Shown: positions 48,674 to 57,458 of the stretch, in pieces
Numbering within the stretch: the first letter of the stretch is position 1
How the letters are laid out: every line of letters starts with the position of its first letter
Source of the DNA: Achromobacter anxifer
GTDB taxonomy: Bacteria > Pseudomonadota > Gammaproteobacteria > Burkholderiales > Burkholderiaceae_B
Assembly: GCF_903652925.1 (NCBI RefSeq)
Contig: NZ_CAHLAR010000003.1
Location: 1 to 64,000, forward strand
Length of the DNA: 64,000 nucleotides
Direction: 5' to 3'
Translations under genes and position numbers: made by a program
Notes under the pieces: model-generated
What the model was told of the DNA's origin: nothing
Database searches by the model: none
Seen by the model: the letters and a program-made list of their open reading frames with translations, nothing else

Positions 48674-49084
48674 TCAGGCCTCCAGCCTGAACTGCGGCAA
48701 GGTGATCTCGTCCGACGCCCGCTCGAAGCACACCCGCACGCGGCTGCCTATCCTGACCGCCTCGGGCGGGCTTTCGACGATGTTGGCCATCATGCGCACG
48801 CCTTCGTCCAGGTCGATCATGGCGACGACATAAGGCACCTTCCCGCTCAGCGCCGCATTGCTCGGCCGACGGTTGACGGTGTAGGTATAGACGGTGCCCA
48901 GGCCGCCGCATTCGATCCACTCGATGTCGTCCGACAGGCAGGCCGCGCAGAACTCGCGCGGATAGAACTGGCGCGTCTTGCAGCAAGCGCATTGCTGGAC
49001 GACCAGGCGATGCTCCTTGGCCGCGTCCCAGTACGGCTGGGTGATCCGGGTCGGTTGCGGCAGCGGGCGTTGAACTTGGTCCAT
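48674..49084 (-). CDS. DUF35 zinc-ribbon/OB-fold protein
   Basis: A 136-residue protein of the DUF35 (ChsH2-C/BbsA-like) family. A rubredoxin-like zinc ribbon (CACC at about 34-37 and CAAC at about 48-51) is followed by an OB fold (GTVYTYTVNRRPSNAALSGKVPYVVAMIDLDEG). Such proteins form complexes with thiolase-fold enzymes and are required for their activity. The thiolase-like gene ends only 2 bases before this start (49084), so the two are translated together. Last gene of the leftward block. Confidence 0.9.
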   Translation of the reverse strand: MDQVQRPLPQPTRITQPYWDAAKEHRLVVQQCACCKTRQFYPREFCAACLSDDIEWIECGGLGTVYTYTVNRRPSNAALSGKVPYVVAMIDLDEGVRMMANIVESPPEAVRIGSRVRVCFERASDEITLPQFRLEA

Positions 49085-49086
49085 GG

Positions 49087-50244
49087 TCAGACTCCGAGGA
49101 TCAGGGTGGTGTTGCAGGAAAAAACCAGGCCGGGCGCGTGCACCAGGGCCAGCTCCGCCTTGGGCAATTGGCGCTCGCCGCATTCCTTGCGCAATTGATG
49201 CACGGCTTCGAGCAGCAGCAGCATGCCGAACTGGCCGGGGTGGTTGTATGAAAGGCCGCCGCCCGAGGTATTGATGGGAAAGTCCCCGCCCGGCGCCAGA
49301 CGCCCGTCGGCCACGAAAGCGCCGCCCTCCCCGCGCTTGCAGAAGCCCAGTTCCTCCAGCGACTGGATCACGCCGATGGTGAAGTGGTCATAGATCTGCA
49401 CCACATCAATATCCGCGCGCGTGACGCCGGCCATGGCCAGCGCGGCGTCCGCCGTCTGCGCCACATTGGTGTCCAACCAGTCCGCGGTATTGAACGGCGT
49501 GTAATGGTGCGAGAACGATTCGGCAATCCCCATGACGTAGACCGGCGGCCGCTTGAGCTCGCGGGCGCGCGCCGCGGACGTGATGATGACCGCGCCGCCG
49601 GCGTCGGTCACCAGGCAGCAGTCGCGCTGGCGCAAGGGGTCGGCAATCATCTTGGAAGCCATGACCTCCTCGATGGAGGTTTCCTCGCGCCGGTAGGCCT
49701 TGGGGTTGAGCTGCGCCCATCTGCGCGCCGCCACCGCCACTTCAGCCAGGTCCTTGTGGGTGGTGCCGTAGCGCTGCATGTGCAGCTGCGCCACCATCGC
49801 GTAATAGCCGATGGGGCTCAGCTGTCCATAGGGCGTGATGAATTGCCCGCGCGGCATGCGCATGTCTTCAGGCGTGCCGCCCACCTTGCGCGTGCCGTCG
49901 GACAGCTGAGTGCTGCCGTAGGCCACCAGCGCCACCTCGCACATGCCGGCCTCGATCGCGGCCATGGCGTGGCGGATGTGCATGACGCTGGACATGCCGC
50001 CGACGCTGGTCGAATCCACATAGCGCGGCCGTATGCCCAGGTACTCGGCCAGATGCAGGCCGGCGAACTTGTCGTCCACGTGCGCGAACACGCCGTCGAC
50101 GTCCTTGAGCGTCAGTCCGGCATCGCGCAGGGCGCGGGCCGCCGCCTGCGCCTGCAGGTCCAGCGAGGTCATCCCGGGCACTTTCCCCAGGTCGGATTCG
50201 GCGGCGCCGACGATGGCGACCGATTTCGAAAGATGCTTGGTCAT
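49087..50244 (-). CDS. Thiolase-fold protein lacking the nucleophilic cysteine (SCP-x/Ltp2-like)
   Basis: A 385-residue thiolase-superfamily protein. At the place of the acyl-accepting cysteine it reads STSVGG (78-83), with no cysteine. The second catalytic region reads SYNHPGQFG (332-340) instead of GHPxGxSG, and the C-terminal CxG motif is absent (APGLVFSCNTT). Tyr285 (IYDHFT) and Tyr333 are spaced much like the two active-site tyrosines reported for the Ltp2 retro-aldolase of steroid degradation. With its DUF35 partner it may be an aldolase rather than a thiolase. The fold is firm; the reaction is inferred. Confidence 0.85.
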   Translation of the reverse strand: MTKHLSKSVAIVGAAESDLGKVPGMTSLDLQAQAAARALRDAGLTLKDVDGVFAHVDDKFAGLHLAEYLGIRPRYVDSTSVGGMSSVMHIRHAMAAIEAGMCEVALVAYGSTQLSDGTRKVGGTPEDMRMPRGQFITPYGQLSPIGYYAMVAQLHMQRYGTTHKDLAEVAVAARRWAQLNPKAYRREETSIEEVMASKMIADPLRQRDCCLVTDAGGAVIITSAARARELKRPPVYVMGIAESFSHHYTPFNTADWLDTNVAQTADAALAMAGVTRADIDVVQIYDHFTIGVIQSLEELGFCKRGEGGAFVADGRLAPGGDFPINTSGGGLSYNHPGQFGMLLLLEAVHQLRKECGERQLPKAELALVHAPGLVFSCNTTLILGV

Positions 50245-50281
50245 GTAGGAATCTGCTCCTGTGGCAGTCGAAGATAAAGGT

Positions 50282-51421
50282 TCAAAGCGTGCGGGCGATC
50301 AGCTCGCGCATGACTTCCGAAGCGCCGCCGTAGATCCGGTTGGGCCGCACGTCGGTGTAGGCGCGGGCGATGGGGTATTCGCGCATGTAGCCGTAGCCGC
50401 CATGGAACTGCAGCAGGTCGTCGATGGCGCTGGTGGCTTCCGATGCCCACAGCTTGGCCATGGCGGCGCCGCCGGCGTCCAGTTCGCCGTCCAGGTACTG
50501 CTGCACGCAGCCGTCGACGAAGGCGCGGGTGGCGGCGGCCAGGGTCTTGATGTCGGCCAGCTTGAAGCGGATGTGCTGGTTGTCGATCAAGGCACGGTCG
50601 AAGGCGCGCCGCTCCTTGGTGTAGTCGACGGTCCATTGCAGCGCGCTCTCCAGCGCCATGGCGCAGCGCACCGCGATCATCAGGCGCTCGCGCACCAGTT
50701 CCTTCATCAGGTAGCCGAAGCCCTGCCCCGGTTCGCCCAGCATGTCCTCGTCCGGCACGAACATGTCCTGGAAGAACAGTTCGGCCGTGTCCTGCGCCTT
50801 CTGCCCGACCTTGTCCAGCAGGCGTCCGCGCGTGAATCCGGGCGTCGTTGCGTCGACCCAGAACAGGCTGATGCCGCGCGCGCCGGCGCCGGGGTCGGTC
50901 TTGGCCACCACCAGCACGCGGTCGGCGTGAAAGCCATTGGTGATGAAGGTCTTCTGGCCATTGATGACGTAGCCGCCCTGCGCCCTGGCCGCCGCCGTGC
51001 GTATCGCCTTGACGTCGCTGCCGGCGCCCGGCTCGGTCATGGCGATGGAAGCCACGATGTCGCCCCGCGCCATGCCGGGCAGGTGGCGCAGCTTCTGGCT
51101 TTCGGTGCCGAAGTTGAGCAGGTAAGGCGCGACGATGTCGGAATGCGTGGTGAAGCCGGTGACGCCGGTGGCCAGCGCGCGGGCGATTTCCTCCACCACG
51201 ATGATGGTGTGCAGGAAGTCCCCGCCGCCGCCGCCGTATTCATCGGGCGTGCTGGGCAGCAGGATGCCGGCCGCGCCGGCCTTGCGCCACAGCTCGCGCG
51301 GCACCATGCCCTCGTGTTCCCATTGCTGGTGATGGGGGGTGATCTCGTCCGCGATGAAGCGCGCCACGGTGTCGCGGAACAGTTCATGGTCCGCCGAAAA
51401 AAGCTTGCGCTGCCGGTTCAT
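50282..51421 (-). CDS. Acyl-CoA dehydrogenase
   Basis: A 379-residue FAD-dependent dehydrogenase of normal length. ITPHHQQWEHEGMVPRELWRKAG, SIAMTEPGAGSDVKAIRTAA and GYVINGQKTFITNGFHADRVLV are the N-terminal and FAD-binding segments. The end HGGYGYMREYPIARAYTDVRPNRIYGGASEVMRE has IYGG in place of IYEG, so the catalytic glutamate is likely in the other position used by isovaleryl/long-chain types. AGGAGG precedes the ATG. It sits between the acyl-CoA synthetase and the thiolase-like gene. Confidence 0.93.
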   Translation of the reverse strand: MNRQRKLFSADHELFRDTVARFIADEITPHHQQWEHEGMVPRELWRKAGAAGILLPSTPDEYGGGGGDFLHTIIVVEEIARALATGVTGFTTHSDIVAPYLLNFGTESQKLRHLPGMARGDIVASIAMTEPGAGSDVKAIRTAAARAQGGYVINGQKTFITNGFHADRVLVVAKTDPGAGARGISLFWVDATTPGFTRGRLLDKVGQKAQDTAELFFQDMFVPDEDMLGEPGQGFGYLMKELVRERLMIAVRCAMALESALQWTVDYTKERRAFDRALIDNQHIRFKLADIKTLAAATRAFVDGCVQQYLDGELDAGGAAMAKLWASEATSAIDDLLQFHGGYGYMREYPIARAYTDVRPNRIYGGASEVMRELIARTL

Positions 51422-51451
51422 GTTGCCTCCTGGTCTGTCATGGTGCGCCGC

Positions 51452-52981
51452 CTATGCCTGCGGCCAGTAGCGCTGCTTGACCAGGCGCTTGAGCAGCTTG
51501 CCGGTCTCGGTGCGCGGCATGTCGACAGAAAAGTCCACGCTCTTCGGGCACTTGACGGGCGAGATGCGGTCGCGGCAATAGGCGATCAACTGCTGCGCCA
51601 GGTCCGGGCTGGCGGCGGCCGGGTCGCGCAACTGCACGACGGCCTTGACCTCCTCGCCGAACTCCGCGTTGGGCACGCCGACCACCGCCACGTCGGCCAC
51701 CGCGGGATGCGTGCTCAGCAGGTTCTCCGCTTCCTGGGGATAGATGTTGACCCCGCCCGACACGATCATGTTGGACAGGCGGTCGGTCAGGTAGAGATAG
51801 CCGTCCTGGTCCAGGTAGCCGATGTCGCCGTAGGTGGCCCAGCCGCGCTCGTTGTAGGCGCCGCGCGTCTTGCCCGGATCCTTGTGGTATTCGAAGGAGC
51901 CGCCGCCCGAGAAGTAGATGACGCCGGGCTGCCCCGCGGGCAACTCGTTCAGTCCGTCCTCGCTCATGATGTGGGCCTGGCCGAACTCCGGCCGGCCGAC
52001 CGAGCCGCGGTGCGCCAGCCATTCGCCCGAGCCCAGCGAAGTGCGGCCGACCAGTTCGGTGCCGCTGTAGTACTCGTACAGGATCGGCCCCCACCAGGCG
52101 ATCATCGCCTCCTTGACGTCGACCGGACACGGCGCGGCCGCATGCACGGCATAGCGCAGCGTGGACAGGTCGTGGCGCGCGCGCTCCTCCTGCGGCAGCC
52201 GCAGCAGGCGGATGAACATGGTCGGCACCCATTGCGAATGGGTGACGCCGTAGGTGGCGATCGCCTCCAGCGCCGCGGCCGCGTCGAATTTTTCCATCAT
52301 GACGCAGCTGCCGCCGGCGCGCAGCGCAGCCATGTTCCAGCGCACCGGCGCGGCGTGATAGAACGGCGCGGTGGACAGATAGACCGTGTCCCGGTCGAAT
52401 GCCTTCCATGCGCTGCTGGGCGCGTCGCCGACGCGGAAATAGCGGTTGGCGACCGACAGCGGCCGCTTGATGCCCTTGGGCAGGCCGGTGGTGCCGGAGG
52501 AATACAGGAAGTCCGTGCCTTCCGGCGTTTCAGGCAAGGCCACGCCGTCGCCGTGGCGGCCGATCCAAGCCTCGTACGGCATCGCGGCGGCGTCCGCGCC
52601 GTCCATGCTCACGCGCAGCACGCCGCGCGCATCCAGGCTCGCCGTATCGGTTTCGGCCTGGGTGTGGCCCGAATAGAACAGGACCCGGGCGTCGCAGTTT
52701 TCAATGATGTAGCGCGCTTCCTCGCGTTTGAGGTGGCGGCTGATGGTGGTGTAGTACAGGCCGACGCGGTGCGCGGCCCACAGCAGCTCGAAAAAGCGCG
52801 GGTGGTTCTCCAGGAACACCGCGATCACATCGCCGGGCTGCAGGCCGGCATCCAGCAGGGACGCCGCGCATTTGCGGCTGCGCAGCTCCAGCTCGCGCCA
52901 GGTGACGGCGATGCCGGAAGGAATCATGCGGTAGGCGATGCCATCCGGCATCTCCCGGGCATGGGCTTCTAGTGCGGACAT
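51452..52981 (-). CDS. Acyl-CoA synthetase (AMP-forming)
   Basis: A 509-residue class I adenylate-forming ligase. The P-loop is YSSGTTGLPKGI (160-171), followed by EYYSGTE near residue 295, YGDIGYLDQDGYLYLTDRLSNMIVSGGVNIYP in the hinge and, near the end, PRTETGKLLKRLVK with the catalytic lysine. The ATG at 52981 has GGAGG 6 bases ahead and follows the MaoC stop by 17 bases; an upstream TTG is rejected. It activates a carboxylic acid to its CoA thioester; the substrate is unknown. Confidence 0.92.
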   Translation of the reverse strand: MSALEAHAREMPDGIAYRMIPSGIAVTWRELELRSRKCAASLLDAGLQPGDVIAVFLENHPRFFELLWAAHRVGLYYTTISRHLKREEARYIIENCDARVLFYSGHTQAETDTASLDARGVLRVSMDGADAAAMPYEAWIGRHGDGVALPETPEGTDFLYSSGTTGLPKGIKRPLSVANRYFRVGDAPSSAWKAFDRDTVYLSTAPFYHAAPVRWNMAALRAGGSCVMMEKFDAAAALEAIATYGVTHSQWVPTMFIRLLRLPQEERARHDLSTLRYAVHAAAPCPVDVKEAMIAWWGPILYEYYSGTELVGRTSLGSGEWLAHRGSVGRPEFGQAHIMSEDGLNELPAGQPGVIYFSGGGSFEYHKDPGKTRGAYNERGWATYGDIGYLDQDGYLYLTDRLSNMIVSGGVNIYPQEAENLLSTHPAVADVAVVGVPNAEFGEEVKAVVQLRDPAAASPDLAQQLIAYCRDRISPVKCPKSVDFSVDMPRTETGKLLKRLVKQRYWPQA

Positions 52982-52998
52982 AGGGACCTCCAGTTTGC

Positions 52999-53859
52999 TC
53001 AATGCGCCAGGCTGGCGACGCCGTTGCTCAACACCACCGTGCCGCGCTCATGGGCCAGCGCGCGGAATTGCAGGCTGGCGCCGTCGCGCCAGATCTCCAC
53101 GCGCAACGTCTCGCCAGGAAAGAACGGCGAGGAAAAGCGCGCGGCGATCGCGCCCAGCCTTTGCGTGGCGTCGGGCGCGCAGGCTTGCAGCAAGGCGCGC
53201 GCCGCCATGCCGTAGGTGCACAGGCCATGCAGGATGGGCCGGTCGAAGCCGGCGGCGCGCGCCATGTGCGGCAGCGCGTGCACCGGATTCAGGTCGCCGT
53301 TCAGCCGATACAGCAGGGCCTGCTGCGGCAAGGTCGACAGCAGCACCACCTGGTCCGGCGCGCGCTCTGGCGTGGCCGGCAAGGCCTGCGGCGGCTCGTC
53401 GCCCTGGCCGAAGCCGCCATCGGCGCGGCAGAACGACACGTGCTCCACGGTGGCCAGCGGCGCGCCGCTATCGGCGTCCGAGATGTCGCGCACCGTCACC
53501 ACCAGCGCCCCCTTGCTGGCGCCCTTGTCCACCACCCGCGTGACGCGGGTCTGGCTGCGCACCGCGCCGGCCGCGGCCAGCGGCGCGTGGAAGGTCATGC
53601 GGTGCTCGCCGTGCAGGATCTTCACCCAGTCGATGCCGGTGGCCGGATCGGCGGCCCAGCCGTTGGGCGCCCCGATGGTGGCCAGGAACGTCGGCACCAC
53701 CGCCGTGCCGTCCTCATGCACGTAGCGCAGCTCCGCTTCATTGGCCGGGTCGCTGCCGTAGCCCAGGCCCAGCGCGTAGATCATGCAGTCGCGCGCGTCG
53801 TAGCGGTCGACGCGGTCTTCGAACTTCCAGTTGCGCAGGTTTTGATAATCGATTGCCAT
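52999..53859 (-). CDS. MaoC-like (hydratase 2 type) dehydratase, two-domain
   Basis: A 286-residue double hot-dog protein like the hydratase part of peroxisomal multifunctional enzyme 2. The N-terminal half lacks the active site; the C-terminal half has the hydratase-2 motif NGDLNPVHALPHMARAAGFDRPILHG, with Asp189 and His194 as likely catalytic pair and HGLCTYG after it. It should hydrate an enoyl-CoA to a (3R)-hydroxyacyl-CoA. It is between the Bug receptor and the acyl-CoA synthetase in the leftward block. Confidence 0.9.
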   Translation of the reverse strand: MAIDYQNLRNWKFEDRVDRYDARDCMIYALGLGYGSDPANEAELRYVHEDGTAVVPTFLATIGAPNGWAADPATGIDWVKILHGEHRMTFHAPLAAAGAVRSQTRVTRVVDKGASKGALVVTVRDISDADSGAPLATVEHVSFCRADGGFGQGDEPPQALPATPERAPDQVVLLSTLPQQALLYRLNGDLNPVHALPHMARAAGFDRPILHGLCTYGMAARALLQACAPDATQRLGAIAARFSSPFFPGETLRVEIWRDGASLQFRALAHERGTVVLSNGVASLAH

Positions 53860-53910
53860 GGATCATGCCTCCCTACGCATGCGGACGGCGCCTTGCCGCC
53901 CGCATGCGGG

Positions 53911-54894
53911 TCACTCCGCCTTGATACCGGCGGCCTTGATGATTTTTTCCCAGCGGTCCTTTTCCGACCGGATGAAGCTGTCGAACTCGGCCGGTGTGCC
54001 GCCCAACGGAATACCGCCCTGCTGCGCCAGCTGCTTTCTCACTTCCTCGTCCGCCAGCACCGCGTTGAGCTCGGTGTTCAGCCGCGCGACCACGGCCGGC
54101 GGCGTGCGAGCCGCGACCAGCACGCCCAGCCAGGCGCCGACGTCCACGTCGGGATAGCCCTGTTCGGCCAGCGTGGGCACGTCGGGCAGGATCTGGCTGC
54201 GTTCGCGGGTGGTGACGGCCAGCGCCCGCAACCTGCCGGCCTTGACCAGCGGCGCCACGGTGATGACGTTTTCGACCGTGAAATCGACCTGGCCCGCCAC
54301 CAGGTCGTTGGTCGCGGGCGCGGCGCCCTTGTACGGCACAGTGACCGCGGTGAAGTCCAGCCGGTTTTTCAGCAGCTCGCCGCCCAGGTGGCCGGAGGTG
54401 CCGATCATGGAAACGGCCATGGACAGGTTGCCCTGCTTCTTGCGCGCATAGTCGCGGAACTCCGCCAGCGTCTTGACCGGCGCGTTGGCGTTGACGACCA
54501 GCGCGTTCGGCATGGTGATGATGCGGATCACCGGGGCGAAGTCGGACATCGCGTAGGGCAGCTTGCTGTACAGCGTGTAATTGACCGCATTCGGCCCGCT
54601 GCTGCCCATGACCATGGTGTAGCCGTCGGGTTCGGCGCGCAGCAGGCCTTGCATGCCCAGAATGCCGGCCGCGCCGGCCATGTTTTCCACCACCACCGGC
54701 TGCCCCAGCCGCTCGGACAGCTTCTTGCCTATCACCCGGCTGGTGATGTCCAGGATCCCGCCGGGCGAACTGGGCGCGATCAGGCGCAGGGGCTTGTTCG
54801 GATAATCGTCGGCCGCGCGCGCCATCGGCGGCAGGGCCATTGCAGTCATCAGGCCGGCCAGCACTGCCAGCGTGTATCGCCTGCGTGTGTTCAT
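53911..54894 (-). CDS. Bug-family receptor, copy A of the catabolic region
   Basis: A 327-residue periplasmic binding protein: signal peptide ending MARA (about residue 27), then YPNKPLRLIAPSSPGGILD, VVVENMAGAAGILG and MAVSMIGTSGHLGGELLK. The family usually binds carboxylates and works with TctA/TctB, which are not found here. AGGAG precedes the ATG. It lies 81 bases after the second Bug gene and 51 bases before the MaoC gene. Confidence 0.92.
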   Translation of the reverse strand: MNTRRRYTLAVLAGLMTAMALPPMARAADDYPNKPLRLIAPSSPGGILDITSRVIGKKLSERLGQPVVVENMAGAAGILGMQGLLRAEPDGYTMVMGSSGPNAVNYTLYSKLPYAMSDFAPVIRIITMPNALVVNANAPVKTLAEFRDYARKKQGNLSMAVSMIGTSGHLGGELLKNRLDFTAVTVPYKGAAPATNDLVAGQVDFTVENVITVAPLVKAGRLRALAVTTRERSQILPDVPTLAEQGYPDVDVGAWLGVLVAARTPPAVVARLNTELNAVLADEEVRKQLAQQGGIPLGGTPAEFDSFIRSEKDRWEKIIKAAGIKAE

Positions 54895-54975
54895 GTATGT
54901 CTCCTGATAGTTCTGTGTCCGCGGGCTTGTGGCGCCCGCTGTGACGAATCCGGCGACCGGATCCGCTGCCGCGCG

Positions 54976-55941
54976 TCAATCCACCTTCATGCCGGTGGCG
55001 TCGACCACGCCCTGCCACTTCTTCACTTCGGCCTTCAGGAAGGCCCGGCCCTCTTCCGGACCGCCAGTCAGGGGCCGGGCATAGATCCGGTCCATGAACT
55101 CCTGCACATCGGGTTGCTTGTTGATGTCGGCGACGGCGTCGGCCAGGGTCTTCAGGACCGGCGCCGGCAGCTTGGCGGGCGCCGCCATGAAATACACCGC
55201 CTCCACGTCATAGCCCTTGAGGCCGGCCTCCTCGATGGTGGGCAGGTCCGGCATCGCCTTCATGCGTTCGCGCCCGGTCACGGCCAGCGCCTTCAGCTTG
55301 CCGGACTGCACCAGCGGAATCGCGGTGGACACGCTGCCGAACATCATGTCGACCGTGCCCGACATCAGGTCCACCTCCGCCGGCGTCACGCCCTTGTAGG
55401 GCACGTGGGTCATGTCGACCCCGGCCATGACCTTGAACAGTTCGCCCGCCAGATGGATGGACGAGCCCATGCCGGCCGAGCCGAAGGTCAGCTTGCTGCC
55501 TGGCGCCTTGGCCTTGCGGATCAGGTCGTCGACGCTCTGGATGCTGGAACCCGGCGGCACCACCAGGATGTTGGGCGTGGACGCCACCATGCCTATGGGC
55601 ATCAGGTCGCGCTCCCAGTCATAGGGGTTGCGCTTCATGGCGGCATTGGCCGCCACGTAGTTGGCCGCCATCGCGATGGTGTAGCCGTCGGCCGGCGCCA
55701 GGGTCAGCGCCTGGATCGCGATGTTGCCGCCGGCGCCCGGGCGGTTTTCCACGATGAACGTCTGGTTGAAACGCTCGCCCAGCTTCTTGGCGTACAGGCG
55801 GGCCAGCAGGTCGGTGGCGCCGCCCGGCGCGAAGCCGACGTACACCCGTACCGGTTTGTCCGGATAAGCGTCGGCCCCGCTGGCTGCACCGACGGCAGCC
55901 AGGCTCAGTACAGCGGCCAACAATCCCTTCAACATTGCCAT
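54976..55941 (-). CDS. Bug-family receptor, copy B of the catabolic region
   Basis: A 321-residue Bug receptor and first gene of the leftward block. A signal peptide ends ASGADA near residue 25, followed by YPDKPVRVYVGFAPGGATDLLARL and FIVENRPGAGGNIA. I chose the ATG at 55941, which has AAGGAG 8 bases ahead; the frame extends to 56145 but that would cover the divergent promoter. It differs clearly from copy A, so the two receptors may bind different compounds. One could also serve signalling. Confidence 0.92.
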   Translation of the reverse strand: MAMLKGLLAAVLSLAAVGAASGADAYPDKPVRVYVGFAPGGATDLLARLYAKKLGERFNQTFIVENRPGAGGNIAIQALTLAPADGYTIAMAANYVAANAAMKRNPYDWERDLMPIGMVASTPNILVVPPGSSIQSVDDLIRKAKAPGSKLTFGSAGMGSSIHLAGELFKVMAGVDMTHVPYKGVTPAEVDLMSGTVDMMFGSVSTAIPLVQSGKLKALAVTGRERMKAMPDLPTIEEAGLKGYDVEAVYFMAAPAKLPAPVLKTLADAVADINKQPDVQEFMDRIYARPLTGGPEEGRAFLKAEVKKWQGVVDATGMKVD

Positions 55942-55990
55942 GAGTCGATCTCCTTCCGTTTTTTTAGAGATATGGGAATGTCGGGCCAAC

Positions 55991-56082
55991 TTATTCCGAC
56001 ATACCGAACAGTATAACGACTTGCCGATAATAATTGTCAATATTTCCGGTGATGTGTATATTTGTTCGGAACCTCGGAATAA
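55991..56082. promoter_or_regulatory. Symmetric divergent promoter with two operator copies
   Basis: Plus strand: TTGTCA (56034-56039), 17 bases, TATATT (56057-56062). Minus strand: TTGACA (56040-56035), 18 bases, TTATAC (56016-56011). The two -35 boxes overlap back to back. Directly after each -10 lies one copy of a 20-bp element (55991-56010 and, inverted, 56063-56082) that shares TGTTCGG, four variable bases and TCGGAATAA. A repressor on these elements would cover both start sites. The IclR protein encoded at 60834-61571 is the natural candidate. Confidence 0.75.
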
Positions 56083-56167
56083 ATTTGAACCGTCAGGCGT
56101 CATCCCGGGATATCGGATTTCGGGCCCAGGGCGCCGGGCACCCATCAGCTACAGAAGGGGAATGGAG

Positions 56168-56920
56168 ATGGACCTGCAACTCACCGGCAAAGTCGCTGTC
56201 ATCACGGGTTCCGGCCGCGGCATCGGCTATGCCTCGGCCCTGGCCCTGGCGCAGGAAGGCGCCAGGATCGTCATCACGGACATCAACCCGGAATCGGTGG
56301 AACAGGCGGTCGCCGGCCTGAAGCAGGCGGGCCACGACGCCATCGGCGCCGTGCTCGACGTCTGCGACGCCGAGCAGGTCCAAACCATGGCCGAACTGGC
56401 CGCGCACGCGTTCGGCGGCATCGACATCCTGGTCAACAACGCCGGCTTCACGCGCGACAAGTACCTGCTCAAGATGCCGGTGGAAGACTGGGATTCGGTG
56501 GTGGACACCATCCTGAAGGGCGCCTACTACTGCACCAAGGCCGCCCTGCCCTCGATGATGGAAAGGAAGTGGGGCCGCGTCATCAACATCGCTTCGCGCG
56601 CGCACTGGGGCAATCCCGGCCAGACCAACTATTCCGCCGCCAAGGCAGGCCTGATCGGCTTCACCCGCGCGCTGGCGCTGGAACAGGGCAAGTTCAACAT
56701 CACCGCCAACGCCATTGCCCCGGGGCTGATCGAAACGCCGCTGGTGCGCGGCCTGTCCACCTATGAAACCCTGCGCACCAATGCGCTGGCGCGCCAGCCC
56801 GTGCCGCGCCTGGGCGCGGTCGAGGACATCGCCAACGCCGTGGCCTTCCTGGCTTCGGAACGGGCCTCCTTCATCACGGGCGAACTGCTGCACGTGACCG
56901 GCGGCCGCTACGCTTCGTAA
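56168..56920 (+). CDS. SDR-family oxidoreductase (FabG-like)
   Basis: A 250-residue short-chain dehydrogenase, first gene of the rightward block. TGSGRGIG (13-20) binds NAD(P), NNAG (90-93) follows, and the catalytic set is Ser143, Tyr155 and Lys159 (YSAAK). The end ASFITGELLHVTGGRYAS is typical. It would oxidise a 3-hydroxyacyl-CoA to the ketone (inference from context). The ATG at 56168 is better spaced from AGGGGA than the one at 56162. Confidence 0.92.
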   Translation: MDLQLTGKVAVITGSGRGIGYASALALAQEGARIVITDINPESVEQAVAGLKQAGHDAIGAVLDVCDAEQVQTMAELAAHAFGGIDILVNNAGFTRDKYLLKMPVEDWDSVVDTILKGAYYCTKAALPSMMERKWGRVINIASRAHWGNPGQTNYSAAKAGLIGFTRALALEQGKFNITANAIAPGLIETPLVRGLSTYETLRTNALARQPVPRLGAVEDIANAVAFLASERASFITGELLHVTGGRYAS

Positions 56921-56960
56921 AACGCCCTCTCCGCGCCCCTCTTCCGGAATCCGATCAGCC

Positions 56961-57458
56961 ATGCAAAGCGCAAGCCCAGCCAGCCAGTCCCCGCTTCCCC
57001 CCATGCCGCCGCAGCAGCCCCTGCGGGTCGGCCACCGCTTCGAATCCGCCGGCCGCACCATCACCGAAAGCGACATCGTCAATTTCGCCTGCCTGTCCGG
57101 CGACTTCAACCGCCTGCACGTCGACCACGAGTACGCCAGCGCCACGCCGTTCGGCCAGCGCATCGCCCACGGCCTGCTGGTGCTGTCCGTCCTGTCCGGA
57201 CTGACCACCCAGTCCAGCGGCTACCGCCAGCTGGAGCCCTACGTGCTGGCGCTGATCGACATCAACTGCCGCTTTCCCAAGCCCACCTTCATTGGCGACA
57301 CCATCACCGTGCGGGTGACGGTGACGGAAAAAACCGAGCAGTACCGGCCCGGCAAGGACAAGGTGGTGTTCCGGCGCGAGGCCGTCAACCAGCGCGGCGA
57401 GGTCGTGGTCCAGGCCGATTTCGCGATGGTGCTGCGGTCGATGGAGGGCGCGGCATGA
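56961..57458 (+). CDS. MaoC-like dehydratase
   Basis: A 165-residue single hot-dog protein with the (R)-enoyl-CoA hydratase motif FACLSGDFNRLHVDHEYA (Asp48 and His53) and FGQRIAHGLLVLSVLSG. About 20 Pro/Ser/Gln-rich residues precede the domain. It overlaps the next gene by 4 bases (ATGA). With the two-domain MaoC protein of the other block there are two hydratases for one pathway, or two steps. Confidence 0.9.
   Translation: MQSASPASQSPLPPMPPQQPLRVGHRFESAGRTITESDIVNFACLSGDFNRLHVDHEYASATPFGQRIAHGLLVLSVLSGLTTQSSGYRQLEPYVLALIDINCRFPKPTFIGDTITVRVTVTEKTEQYRPGKDKVVFRREAVNQRGEVVVQADFAMVLRSMEGAA

Noticed and set aside
50261-56016. Two plus-strand frames of 903 and 1004 residues
   Set aside because: They run antisense across four or more unrelated real genes, and the second covers the divergent promoter. 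Only long because stops are rare in this GC-rich DNA.
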